51,473 bases of DNA from CAWVVV01 sp964629165 (GTDB lineage Bacteria; Verrucomicrobiota; Verrucomicrobiia; Opitutales; Oceanipulchritudinaceae). Location: positions 1 through 51,473 of the forward strand of contig CAZVQJ010000001.1 in assembly GCA_964629165.1 (NCBI GenBank), given 5' to 3'. Made by a program: the position numbers and the translations under genes. The notes under the pieces were generated by a model. It saw only the letters and a program-made list of their open reading frames with translations, was not told the origin of the DNA and did not search any database. Each line of letters starts with the position of its first letter. The stretch's first letter is position 1. Positions 6,948 to 15,125 of this stretch are shown here, piece by piece.

Positions 6948-8225
6948 TTAGAGCGCGCGGATGGCCCCGCAGAGGACGTCAGCCGTCTGGTCGATGTCTG
7001 CGTCGGTGTGTGCGGTGGAGAGAAAACACGTCTCATAGGCGCTCGGCGGAAGGTAGACTCCATTGTCGAGCGCATGGTGAAAGAGTTTCTTGAAATGAGA
7101 GGTCGTGCTCTTGACGGCGTCGTCGTAATTGCGCACGGGCTCGTCCGCGAAAAAGAGGGCAAACATGGAGCCCGTCTGCGGAACCTGGAGAGGCAGCCCC
7201 TTGTCGGAAGCAGCCGTGCGCAGGGCGGCTGCGAGGCGCGCGGCTTTCCGGTCGAGATCTGCGAAGGGCTGGATAGTCTCCAGTTCCGTCAGGGCGGCCA
7301 GTCCGGCGGCCATCGCGAGCGGGTTACCGGAGAGGGTTCCGGCCTGATAGACGGGACCGAGAGGAGCAATATGCTCCATGAGGTCACGGCGACCTCCGAA
7401 AGCGCCCACGGGCAGCCCGCCGCCGATCACCTTGCCCATCGCGGTCAGGTCTGGTCGCAGGCCTTCGATCGATTGCACGCCGCCAAGCGCGAGCCGGAAC
7501 CCCGTCATGACCTCGTCGAAAATGAGGATGGCGCCGGATTGATCGCAGAGGGCCCGCAATGTCTGCAAGAATCCCGCTAGGGGCAGGATCAGTCCGCAGT
7601 TGGCGGGGTAGCTTTCTACAATGACTCCGGCGATATCGTCGCCGTGTTCCTGAAAAGCGGCTTCCAGGGCAACGGGATCATTGTAGGGCAGGACAATCGT
7701 GAGCGCGGCAAGCTCGGCCGGGATGCCTGCGCTGTCAGGATTGCCGAGGGTGAGCGCACCGGAGCCGGCTTTGACGAGGAGGGAATCTGCGTGCCCATGG
7801 TAGCAGCCTGCAAACTTGACGATCTTTTTTCGGCCGGTGGCACCCCGAGCGAGTCGGATGCAGCTCATGCAGGCCTCTGTCCCGCTGTTGACGAACCGCA
7901 CCATTTCCACGCTGTCGACGAGATCGACGACCCTCTGGGCGATGGCCACTTCTGTCGCGTTCGGCGTGCCGAAGCTGGTCCCGCGCTGTGCGGCATCGAC
8001 GACCGCTTCGCGAATACCTGCGTGATTGTGCCCGAGAATGGCGGGACCCCATGTGCAGACGTAGTCAATGAGTTCGCGTCCATCGACGGTATGGAGCCGC
8101 GCACCGTCGGCGCGTTCCGTGAAAAAAGGAGCGCCGCCGACAGAGCGGAATGCCCGCACAGGACTATTGACGCCTCCGGGAAGGATCCGCTGCGCGTGTT
8201 CGAAAAGGGCGGAAGACGATGCCAT
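6948..8225 (-). CDS. hemL: Glutamate-1-semialdehyde 2,1-aminomutase
   Basis: This PLP enzyme converts glutamate-1-semialdehyde to 5-aminolevulinate in the cytoplasm, feeding tetrapyrrole synthesis by the C5 pathway. The N-terminus reads LFEHAQRILPGGVNSPVRAF, a family hallmark. VNSGTEACMSCIRLARG precedes the cofactor pocket, FDEVMTGFR holds the aspartate that contacts the pyridine ring, and TAMGKVIGGGLPVGAFGG holds the Schiff-base lysine (K265 from the ATG). Length (425 residues) is normal. A TTG at 8235 would add four residues; I prefer the ATG at 8225 but cannot exclude the TTG, since neither has an ideally placed ribosome-binding site. The gene follows the 482-residue coiled-coil gene with 51 bases between. 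Confidence 0.96.
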   Translation of the reverse strand: MASSSALFEHAQRILPGGVNSPVRAFRSVGGAPFFTERADGARLHTVDGRELIDYVCTWGPAILGHNHAGIREAVVDAAQRGTSFGTPNATEVAIAQRVVDLVDSVEMVRFVNSGTEACMSCIRLARGATGRKKIVKFAGCYHGHADSLLVKAGSGALTLGNPDSAGIPAELAALTIVLPYNDPVALEAAFQEHGDDIAGVIVESYPANCGLILPLAGFLQTLRALCDQSGAILIFDEVMTGFRLALGGVQSIEGLRPDLTAMGKVIGGGLPVGAFGGRRDLMEHIAPLGPVYQAGTLSGNPLAMAAGLAALTELETIQPFADLDRKAARLAAALRTAASDKGLPLQVPQTGSMFALFFADEPVRNYDDAVKSTTSHFKKLFHHALDNGVYLPPSAYETCFLSTAHTDADIDQTADVLCGAIRAL

Positions 8226-8276
8226 CCTTCCATGCAAACATCGGGAGCGAAGCAGGGGAAGCGAAAGTGGCGCCGG

Positions 8277-9725
8277 TTACGGCACGCGGGGGAGGCGGGG
8301 GAGGAGCGCGGAGCCGAGTTCGCGCGCTCTTTCCCGATCGAATTGCGGACCGATCGGCAACTCGGCCTGCGTGTTCAAGCGTTCGAGCAGCACCCCGCGC
8401 TCGGGCTCCACCATCAGTCCCATCAGGCGCCCGGTTTTCGCAAAGACATAATCGCCACGGCTCGGCTGAAACTCACCCCGCAGTTGACTGAAAAGGCTGC
8501 GGTTCACCGAGAGGTATCGTTGGCCACCCGGGACCAGTCGAAAGTCGGTTTCACCATAGAGGCCGAGCTGGTTCGAGATCAGCACGGCCTGGGGGAAGCG
8601 AAAGGGTTCTTCCGCAAGTTCGAAGGGTGTGAGGGCGGTTCCCTCGAGGAAGCGCGCGGGAATCTCGACGCCGATGAGGCGTGGGTCGGCGGCGAGAAAG
8701 CTGATTTCAACGATTTCGAGGTTTCTTCCTCCGAGCGTGAAGTTCCCGTGGACCGATCGAAGGCGATTGAGAGAAGACGGCTGGAAAGGCCCCTGGGATG
8801 CCTCGAAGACTGCCAGAACCCGTCCGCCTTCGCGCACAAGAACCGCATCGAGAGAATGTGTCTCCGTCCGGGATCCGATGAAGGCGTCGAGGGTCGCTTC
8901 GAAGGTGAGCGGCAGCCGGTTATTCTCATAGCGGGAGAAAATGAGATTTGAGGACACCGGCTGGGCCCGGCGCATCTCCTCCTCGATCGCTCCGGAACGT
9001 TCGGCAAGCTCTGTTACGCCGATGGCCAGTTGCTCGGACCGAACTTCAGCCCGCTGTCGTTCGAGGCGGGCGAGTTCGACTTCGGTGCGGGCCGTTGCGA
9101 GATTTTCCTGGAGAATCGCACGCTCGGTCTGGGCAACTTGCAGTTGTCCTTCCAGTTGCTGTCTCTGGCGCGTCAGTTCCTGTGCTTCCTGCGTGGTCTG
9201 GTCGAGGAGGGACTCGGCTTCAGCCAAGGCTGCGAGGCGCTCCTGCAACTCCTCCTGCAGGGCTCGAGCCCGCGAGGCTTCTGTTTCCAGGTTTTCCGCG
9301 AGGGAAGCCCGCGACTGGAGCGTTTCCTCGAGAGCGGCTTCCGTCGCTGCCTTTTCCTCTGCGAGGATGGCGCTCTGTTCGCTGAGTTGGCGGGCTTCTT
9401 CTTCGAGACGCGCCCGTTCTGCCGCGAGTTCATCGCGTTCCGCCTGGGTCAGGTTCAGGTCCTCCGAGAGCGCCGAGCGCTCTTCTTCGAGGGCCACTTG
9501 GGCGGCTTCGAGGGCTTCTTTTTCAGCTGCGAGGGCCTCCCGTTGAGCGGCTTCACTTTCGAGGGATAGCTGGAGCAGTTCCAACATGTCGTCCTGCATG
9601 CCTTCATCGACAGCAGGCGCCGTATCCAGCTCGGGTGCTGGTTCCCGTGTGGCGTCAAAATCAACCAGCGCAAGCATGCTCAGCAGGAGAAAATCGCAAA
9701 TGATGAGCAGGATCGACTTGTTCAT
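8277..9725 (-). CDS. Candidate MotB/TolR-like membrane protein with long coiled coil and unknown C-terminal domain
   Basis: A 482-residue protein with three parts. Residues 5-22 form one membrane helix, LLIICDFLLLSMLALVDF, with a conserved-looking aspartate (D11) just inside. MotB, TolR and ExbD have such a single helix with a proton-binding aspartate, as in the ADFMTAMM segment of MotB. Residues 43-252 are almost pure Glu/Ala/Gln/Leu/Arg coiled coil. Residues 255-470 are a compact beta-rich domain ending in SRGDYVFAKTGRLMGLMV. That is not the OmpA/peptidoglycan-binding domain of MotB; it faintly recalls a trypsin-like fold without a visible catalytic triad. Similar MNKS...CDFLLLS starts occur in other Verrucomicrobia as I recall. 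The gene follows the 563-residue membrane gene after 37 bases. Existence is certain; the motor-like role is inference. Confidence 0.88.
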   Translation of the reverse strand: MNKSILLIICDFLLLSMLALVDFDATREPAPELDTAPAVDEGMQDDMLELLQLSLESEAAQREALAAEKEALEAAQVALEEERSALSEDLNLTQAERDELAAERARLEEEARQLSEQSAILAEEKAATEAALEETLQSRASLAENLETEASRARALQEELQERLAALAEAESLLDQTTQEAQELTRQRQQLEGQLQVAQTERAILQENLATARTEVELARLERQRAEVRSEQLAIGVTELAERSGAIEEEMRRAQPVSSNLIFSRYENNRLPLTFEATLDAFIGSRTETHSLDAVLVREGGRVLAVFEASQGPFQPSSLNRLRSVHGNFTLGGRNLEIVEISFLAADPRLIGVEIPARFLEGTALTPFELAEEPFRFPQAVLISNQLGLYGETDFRLVPGGQRYLSVNRSLFSQLRGEFQPSRGDYVFAKTGRLMGLMVEPERGVLLERLNTQAELPIGPQFDRERARELGSALLPRLPRVP

Positions 9726-9762
9726 GCGGGAGCGGAGGGGGGCGGGAAGCGGCGACGGGCGA

Positions 9763-11454
9763 TCAGTCCGATAATCCTGGGGCGAGGGAGGTGGCGGGGC
9801 GGCTGTCGGTGGCTTCGAGAATCAGGCGACGTCGAAACGGGCGCAGAAAAAAGATCTTCAGGATCGCGACGAAAACGATCCCGAAGAGGGAGGACGTATA
9901 GGCCGCCATGAGGCTCGCATCGACAAATTCGAGGACGATAAAGACGAGCGAAGAAACGGTGCCGCCGAGGCCGACGTAAAGCCCGAGATCGAAGAGGTTT
10001 TCCTCGTTGTCGAGCAGACGCAGCTTCAGGGGCGCGGATCCTGGGTAGTGTCGGATCTCGTTGATCTTGAGCATACTGAATGTGAAAATCAACACCTGCA
10101 GCACAAAGAACAGGATCAGGACAAGGATGGTCGCTTGGTCGATCATGGTGGATTCTGAGTCGGTTTCATTGAACGGAGCAGAGGGTACAATCTGGGCAAA
10201 TTGAAGGCGAAGGCTGCCCGCTTCGTTCGGATCAAATTGCAGGAGTTTTGGTTCGGTGGCGATCCAGAGGAAGCCGGCGAGGGTCATCGCGCTGACGAGG
10301 TGGAAGGCGTGCACCGCTTTGCCCCGATTGATCGGAAGAGGGCGTGTGAAGAGCCGGATGAACGTCTCGACGGCGAGGGCACAGGCAAAACCCCCGATGA
10401 TGAGGAGCAGCGCCTTGAGGCCCAGAGCAAACTGCGGCTGGCTCTCGCTGAACCCCCGCATGAAGGCCTGCCCGGGTTCGAGGGGAAGTGCATGCATGAA
10501 GGCGGGGGCTTCGTAGAGCGGACGATCGAAGGCTGACATGGAAGCGAGCGCCCCCTGTCCCATCCCGGTCGCCAGTTGCACAACCGGCCATCCTTCTTCC
10601 GGCCGGGCGAGAATATAACGGGCGACAGAGGCAGGGTTCCCGCTCAGGAGGGCGGCTGCGTAGAGTGTCGGAAAGCGCTCCTCCGCCAGCTGGGTGGCGG
10701 CGTTGAGATCGTTCAGCTCCTCCGGAGAGCGGACGTGCTGGAGAAGCGCAGAGAGCTGTTTCCAGTTGGTGCGTTTGCCGATCGTGAGGAGGGCGAGATA
10801 GACGTTTTCAAGGCGGGCGAGAGACGCCGGATTCTGCGAGGATTGTGCCGCTTGATCGCGTATGTAGCGCGACATGTCGGGACTCCATGCCCCGCTTTGT
10901 TCGAGCAGTGCGGTTGTCAGGATGGTCGCGTCGAGCGGGTGACCGGCGGCGGAGTAAACAGGCAGGAATCTCTGGTAGCCTGACAACTCCCGGGTTGCGA
11001 GGAGGGTCTGAACGGTCTGGTTGCTTGAATGGCGCAGGTACCCGAACAGGTGTTCGCGGTGACTGCCAGGCAGGAGCATGGCGAGGACGGTACGGGAACC
11101 GGCTTCCACCGTGTCGGGAGTGAGACCAGCCCGTTCCAGCCATTGCTCGTAGTAGGGTGCCGGGCCCCCGCTGAGCTGATAGTCGGGATGTTCTGCAAGG
11201 ATCTGCTGCAGCTGCGCTTGCAGATTGGCATCCCGTGCCGAGCCGCCGGCAAGGATGAGTTCGGCGGGTCCCGTGTCCCCCGCGTAAAGGAAATCCATTG
11301 CGAGGTCTTCGAGGGTGGGCGTGCCCTTGGCGGCCTCCGCGAGGACGAGGGGTGAGACCGCGCGAAAGTGAAGCGGGATGCTCAATGCGAGCCAGGCAAA
11401 GGCGGCGGCCAACAAACCATAAAAAACCGGCTGCAATCCACGAGGAAGTCGCAT
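9763..11454 (-). CDS. Candidate MotA/TolQ/ExbB-like membrane protein with a large extramembrane region
   Basis: A 563-residue protein with a hydrophobic helix at about 9-27, a helical soluble region to about 340, and five more membrane helices (about 344-364, 380-398, 438-460, 488-508, 513-537). The last two contain YVGLGGTVSSLVF and LMAAYTSSLFGIVFVA. They resemble the paired channel helices of the MotA/TolQ/ExbB family (GLxGTVxG and ALxTTxxG). The start is the ATG at 11454, directly before a plausible N-terminal signal anchor; an open frame to 11607 would overlap the divergent def gene. With the next gene it forms a two-gene unit matching the MotA-MotB order. The large helical insert between helix 1 and the channel helices is unlike MotA. 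The channel assignment is inference from short motifs. Confidence 0.85.
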   Translation of the reverse strand: MRLPRGLQPVFYGLLAAAFAWLALSIPLHFRAVSPLVLAEAAKGTPTLEDLAMDFLYAGDTGPAELILAGGSARDANLQAQLQQILAEHPDYQLSGGPAPYYEQWLERAGLTPDTVEAGSRTVLAMLLPGSHREHLFGYLRHSSNQTVQTLLATRELSGYQRFLPVYSAAGHPLDATILTTALLEQSGAWSPDMSRYIRDQAAQSSQNPASLARLENVYLALLTIGKRTNWKQLSALLQHVRSPEELNDLNAATQLAEERFPTLYAAALLSGNPASVARYILARPEEGWPVVQLATGMGQGALASMSAFDRPLYEAPAFMHALPLEPGQAFMRGFSESQPQFALGLKALLLIIGGFACALAVETFIRLFTRPLPINRGKAVHAFHLVSAMTLAGFLWIATEPKLLQFDPNEAGSLRLQFAQIVPSAPFNETDSESTMIDQATILVLILFFVLQVLIFTFSMLKINEIRHYPGSAPLKLRLLDNEENLFDLGLYVGLGGTVSSLVFIVLEFVDASLMAAYTSSLFGIVFVAILKIFFLRPFRRRLILEATDSRPATSLAPGLSD

Positions 11455-11545
11455 CTCGTTGAAAGGCTGTCGAACTGCGTGCGTAATTGCAACCGCTGGA
11501 GATTGCCCTTTACAGTTGTTGGGCAGGCGGCTGATTTGAAGAACG

Positions 11546-12118
11546 ATGATCCTGCGTGTGACGGAATACGGGGAGGACGTGCTCCGACAGAAGGGGGAGG
11601 CGGTCAAGGTCTTCGACGACGGCCTCCGGCAGCTCGCTGCCGATATGTTGGAAACGATGTACGCGGCGGAAGGGATCGGTCTCGCCGCCCAGCAGGTGGG
11701 GTATCCCGTTCAACTCTGTGTAATCGACATCAAGGACATCGATGACGAGCTCCTTGCCTATGAGCTCGATGGCAAGCGTCCCCCGATCGAGATCATCATG
11801 CCGATGGTCCTCGTGAATCCGGTGGTGCGGGTGCTTCCCGGGCCGTCCCAGACGGAGGAGGAAGGCTGTCTTTCATTTCCTGGACTTCGCGGTGAAGTTC
11901 CGCGGGGTGATGCGATCGAAGTCCAGTATCAGGATCTTGACGGTGCTTCGCATCGCCTGCTGGCGCAGGGTTGGTTTGCGCGCGTCGTCCAGCACGAGGT
12001 CGATCACCTCAACGGCGTGCTTTTCATCGACCACATGGAAGCGCGTCAGATCCGCTTGCTGGAGAGTAAGATCAAGAGAATCCGTCGAGCGAGCCGGGAA
12101 CGCCTGCGGGGCGTCTGA
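11546..12118 (+). CDS. def: Peptide deformylase
   Basis: A 190-residue metalloenzyme that removes the formyl group from the initiator methionine of new proteins. All three signature motifs are present: GIGLAAQQVG at 43-52, EGCLSFPG at 106-113 with metal-binding C108, and QHEVDHLNGVLF at 149-160 with H150, E151 and H154. Length and the basic C-terminal helix are normal. The ATG at 11546 gives the expected MILRVTEYG start. It is divergent from the MotA-like gene across 91 bases. The Fur-family gene follows after 17 bases, probably in the same transcript. Confidence 0.97.
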   Translation: MILRVTEYGEDVLRQKGEAVKVFDDGLRQLAADMLETMYAAEGIGLAAQQVGYPVQLCVIDIKDIDDELLAYELDGKRPPIEIIMPMVLVNPVVRVLPGPSQTEEEGCLSFPGLRGEVPRGDAIEVQYQDLDGASHRLLAQGWFARVVQHEVDHLNGVLFIDHMEARQIRLLESKIKRIRRASRERLRGV

Positions 12119-12135
12119 ACCGGAATGTTGGCTGC

Positions 12136-12528
12136 ATGATCCGTCAAACACGGCAGCGTCAAGCGATCATGACCGCCCTGGAATCTGCCGGTGGGCCACT
12201 CACGCCGCGCGAACTTTTCGAGGTGGCCCGCGAGCACTTCCCTGAGCTGGGCCTGCGGACCGTATATCGGCAGATTCGGGAAATGGTGGCGGCGGGACAG
12301 TTGGTCGGGACCGACTATCCGGGACAGCCGGTGCGCTACGAACCCGTCACGGGCGAGCACCGTGCGCATTTCATCTGCCGGACTTGCGATCGTGTCTTCA
12401 CCTTTCCGAGAGCCGTCCCGGATGTGGAGGTCGAAGCGCCCCCATCCTTCGAGATCACGGGGCAGGAAACCGTTTTTTACGGCAAGGGGCGCGGCTTGTG
12501 CGAACGCTGCGACGGGCAACCGGGCTGA
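12136..12528 (+). CDS. Fur-family metal-responsive transcriptional regulator
   Basis: A 130-residue Fur/Zur/PerR-type repressor. The winged-helix domain covers 1-70, with LTPRELFEVA and LGLRTVYRQIREMVAAG as the DNA-recognition region. Then comes the metal-binding half, with H75, H78 and two cysteine pairs (C81-x-x-C84 and C122-x-x-C125) forming a structural zinc site. It ends soon after the second CxxC. The motifs do not separate iron, zinc and peroxide sensors. A zinc/manganese ABC transporter is encoded at 47.6-50.1 kb, 35 kb away, so a regulatory link is possible but unproven. The gene sits 17 bases after def and converges on the beta-barrel gene. Confidence 0.92.
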   Translation: MIRQTRQRQAIMTALESAGGPLTPRELFEVAREHFPELGLRTVYRQIREMVAAGQLVGTDYPGQPVRYEPVTGEHRAHFICRTCDRVFTFPRAVPDVEVEAPPSFEITGQETVFYGKGRGLCERCDGQPG

Positions 12529-12580
12529 TATCCGCACAGCACGACCTGGCTCCCGCTCCGTCAGCCCCGCCGGGTCTTTC

Positions 12581-13864
12581 TCAGAAATGCGCAGTGAGAG
12601 CGAGTGTAGCGCGGAAACGATCATAGTCGCCCGTCCCGTAATCGGAGTGGTAGTCGGACCAGGAGATGGACGCGCGGGCGGTGCCCCAGGTTCCGACCGT
12701 GCGGCTGAGGCCTGCCGTTGCCGTGATTCGACTGGTTTTGCGGTCCCGGTCGATGAACTCGATGTCGTCCTCGTCACTGGAATCGCTCCGTACCGTCTCA
12801 TAGTCGGTGTAGGTCCAGTCGAGGCCCGTGAAGAAGGACATCCGCTGGGAGAGGCGGCGGTTGGCGGAAATGGAGATCGAGGTGCGGTCGGAATCGGAAC
12901 CGTCGAGCAAGGCTTCGAAACGTTTGGTGGCGGAAATACGGGCGGAGGTTCGCTCGTTCATAGCCCAGTTCAGGCCCGCCGTGAAGGTGGGCGTGGTGGA
13001 AGTGCTTTCGCCATCACGTTCTCGCCGCTGGAGTCCGGCGGACAGGTTGCCGGTAATTTTGGCGGTGAGCTGTCCGTTGACGCCGAGGTTGGCCCCGTAG
13101 GTGTCGGTGTCGGCGCGGAAATCGCTGTCAAATTCGGTTTTGCTGTAGGTTCCGGTCAAACGATAGCTGAGGCGCCGACTCTGTTCCCAGTCGATATAGG
13201 TCGAATACCCGAAGCGCTCCGAACCGACCGCTGGATTTCCTTCGACAAAATCGTCGATCGCCGGTTCATAGCGAAGTACTTCCCCGCGCGGATCCCGCTT
13301 GTTGTAGGTAAAACCGGCGCCGATGCTGGTTTGGCGGCTGAGGAGATAGCTGACCCGGGCGTTCCCGCGGTAGTCCCGTTCCCGGACACGCCCCTGGAGC
13401 GCATCATTGGTTCCGGTATCCTCCTGAATATCGAAGCCCACCGTATAGCGGAGCCTGCGTGTGCCTGCGGATTCAGACGTGTCGATAATCCACCCGAGAT
13501 AGATGTCTTCGTAGTCGAGGGTACCGTAATCGAGGAACTTTGCGGCGACGGCCGTGATTTCGACCCCGAGGCGAACGTGGCGATAAGGCTGAACCAGTCC
13601 CACGTTGGCCTGCCCCATGATCATGAAATCCTCCGCTTCGTACCGCTGGCCGGTCACGTTGGTGTCATAGGTCAGCGACGCCGTGACCGACGGGGTGACC
13701 TCAATTCGGTCGAAAAAGGAATCCTCGTACTGTGCAGTGGCGGCAGCGGCGAGTGCGAGGGATGTTCCGGAGGCGAGCACGTTCAGGAGCTTCCGCTTCC
13801 GTCCGCGCTGGCGGCGGGTGAAACAGCAGTTGGGAGCCATAAGAGCAAGAATAACGAATTTCAT
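12581..13864 (-). CDS. Outer-membrane beta-barrel protein of the exopolysaccharide locus
   Basis: A 427-residue protein with a basic N-terminus, a hydrophobic signal segment (VLASGTSLALAAAATAQ, cleavage around residue 45), and amphipathic strands to a terminal phenylalanine (TLALTAHF), the usual outer-membrane barrel ending. Alternating aromatic and polar residues with many Arg, Asp, Thr and Tyr support a barrel of perhaps 16-18 strands. It resembles the putative beta-barrel porin family 2 proteins found beside exosortase and polysaccharide genes (PF10082, from memory). It is the last gene of the leftward operon, 12 bases after a glycosyltransferase, so a role in glycan export or surface attachment is likely. 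The start may instead be the internal ATG at 13840. Confidence 0.85.
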   Translation of the reverse strand: MKFVILALMAPNCCFTRRQRGRKRKLLNVLASGTSLALAAAATAQYEDSFFDRIEVTPSVTASLTYDTNVTGQRYEAEDFMIMGQANVGLVQPYRHVRLGVEITAVAAKFLDYGTLDYEDIYLGWIIDTSESAGTRRLRYTVGFDIQEDTGTNDALQGRVRERDYRGNARVSYLLSRQTSIGAGFTYNKRDPRGEVLRYEPAIDDFVEGNPAVGSERFGYSTYIDWEQSRRLSYRLTGTYSKTEFDSDFRADTDTYGANLGVNGQLTAKITGNLSAGLQRRERDGESTSTTPTFTAGLNWAMNERTSARISATKRFEALLDGSDSDRTSISISANRRLSQRMSFFTGLDWTYTDYETVRSDSSDEDDIEFIDRDRKTSRITATAGLSRTVGTWGTARASISWSDYHSDYGTGDYDRFRATLALTAHF

Positions 13865-13876
13865 TCTTCCGCAACG

Positions 13877-15115
13877 TCAAACCAATGATTCCGAAGTCCC
13901 CATGCGGTCGAGGAGGCGAGCCCAGCGCCCCAATGCGAGCGATTGCTCGTAGTGGCCATGGAAGAGGGCATGCGCTCGCTGTCCCATCGTCGCGCGCAGC
14001 TCCGGCTTCTCTGCGAGAACCTTCACGGCATCGGCCAGGGCGGAGCCGTTTCCCTGCGCGACAGAGATGCCAACTCCTTCGTGTTCAAGGACTCGTGAAA
14101 GGCTCGCGGAGGGTTCGCCCACGAAAATGGCCGGGCGTCCCGCCGCCATGACCCCATAGAACTTGCTTGGGAAAACGAGGGGCGTGCAATCCGGCTGGAG
14201 GGAGATCCAGTGCACATCGGGCACGGACAGGCTCTGGCTCAGCAAGGAGCGGTCTTGGTAGGGCTGAAAAATCGTATAATCCTTCAGCTCATCCGGGAGG
14301 TTTGTCCTCATTTTGTCGTGCAAAGCGCCGGAACCGATGAACAGGAAGCGGATCTTCGGAAGGCGGTCGACGAGCAGTTTTGCGGCCGACAAAAAGGTAT
14401 CGTAGTCATGGACGCGCCCGAGATTGCCCGAGTATCCAAGGACAAACGCATGATCCAGCCCCCAAGCCTTCCGGAGCGGATTATCTTCGGGATCGACGGG
14501 AAAAACGGTGTCGCCGCTCGACCAGTTCGGGAGGACGGAGATGGCCTCCGGTGCCAGGCCCTGGCAGATAAAGTGAGCCCGCATGTCTTCGCTGATCGCC
14601 ACGACATGCATTCGTGGGCGGAGGCTGAGGTTGCGCAGGACCTGGAGGAAACGGAGAGCGATCCGCGCAACGCGGGCAGGGCGCTGCACCGCGCTGACTA
14701 TTTCCGGAAAAACATCCTGACTCCAATGAACCTGACGGACTCCTTTCAGAAACGAAGGCAGCCACGTCACCACGGTCATCAGAGGCGGATCGGTCAGCGT
14801 CACGAGGACCGCCCGCCATGGCAGTTGAAAGGTGAGATAGAAGGCGAGGCTGAGATAGAAGGTCAGGTAGTCGATGGCGCGACCGACGAGTTCTTGACGA
14901 CCAAAGTTGGTCGACCACAACCGCCGGATCTCGACGCCATCGCGTGTTTCCCGCGCTTCGAGATCGGCGTTCGGCTTCCGGTAGAGCTGACGGCTCGCAA
15001 TCACAGTGACCCGGTGTCCCCGTTGAACGAGATCGGAGGAGAGATCGGAGAGGAGCTGGGCGGTTGCCGAGTCATCCGGCGCGGCGAATCGATTGACAAA
15101 AACAAGCGGGCGCAT
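13877..15115 (-). CDS. Family-4-like glycosyltransferase (WcaI-like)
   Basis: A 412-residue GT-B glycosyltransferase. The N-terminal half begins MRPLVFVNRFAAPDDSATAQ and includes an RGHRVTVIASR segment. A hydrophobic patch at about 85-105 (DYLTFYLSLAFYLTF) suggests membrane association. The C-terminal half has LGYSGNLGRVHDYDTFLSA, FLFIGSG and PSKFYGVMAAGRPAIFVG, covering the donor-nucleotide region. The arrangement resembles WcaI-type transferases of colanic-acid-like pathways. The start is the ATG at 15115; 39 further codons upstream overlap the acetyltransferase and look non-coding. It follows that gene after 10 bases. The sugar and linkage cannot be read from sequence. Confidence 0.88.
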   Translation of the reverse strand: MRPLVFVNRFAAPDDSATAQLLSDLSSDLVQRGHRVTVIASRQLYRKPNADLEARETRDGVEIRRLWSTNFGRQELVGRAIDYLTFYLSLAFYLTFQLPWRAVLVTLTDPPLMTVVTWLPSFLKGVRQVHWSQDVFPEIVSAVQRPARVARIALRFLQVLRNLSLRPRMHVVAISEDMRAHFICQGLAPEAISVLPNWSSGDTVFPVDPEDNPLRKAWGLDHAFVLGYSGNLGRVHDYDTFLSAAKLLVDRLPKIRFLFIGSGALHDKMRTNLPDELKDYTIFQPYQDRSLLSQSLSVPDVHWISLQPDCTPLVFPSKFYGVMAAGRPAIFVGEPSASLSRVLEHEGVGISVAQGNGSALADAVKVLAEKPELRATMGQRAHALFHGHYEQSLALGRWARLLDRMGTSESLV

Positions 15116-15125
15116 GGGCGATCGT

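Noticed and set aside
8277..11454. A Zorya anti-phage system
   Set aside because: The MotA/MotB resemblance is real enough to flag, but there is no ZorC, ZorD or ZorE-like gene nearby and the MotB-like protein lacks an OmpA domain. The neighbours are housekeeping genes.
12529..12580. Shared terminator between the Fur-family gene and the beta-barrel gene
   Set aside because: GC-rich segments are present, but I could not form a clean stem with a T-run on either strand.
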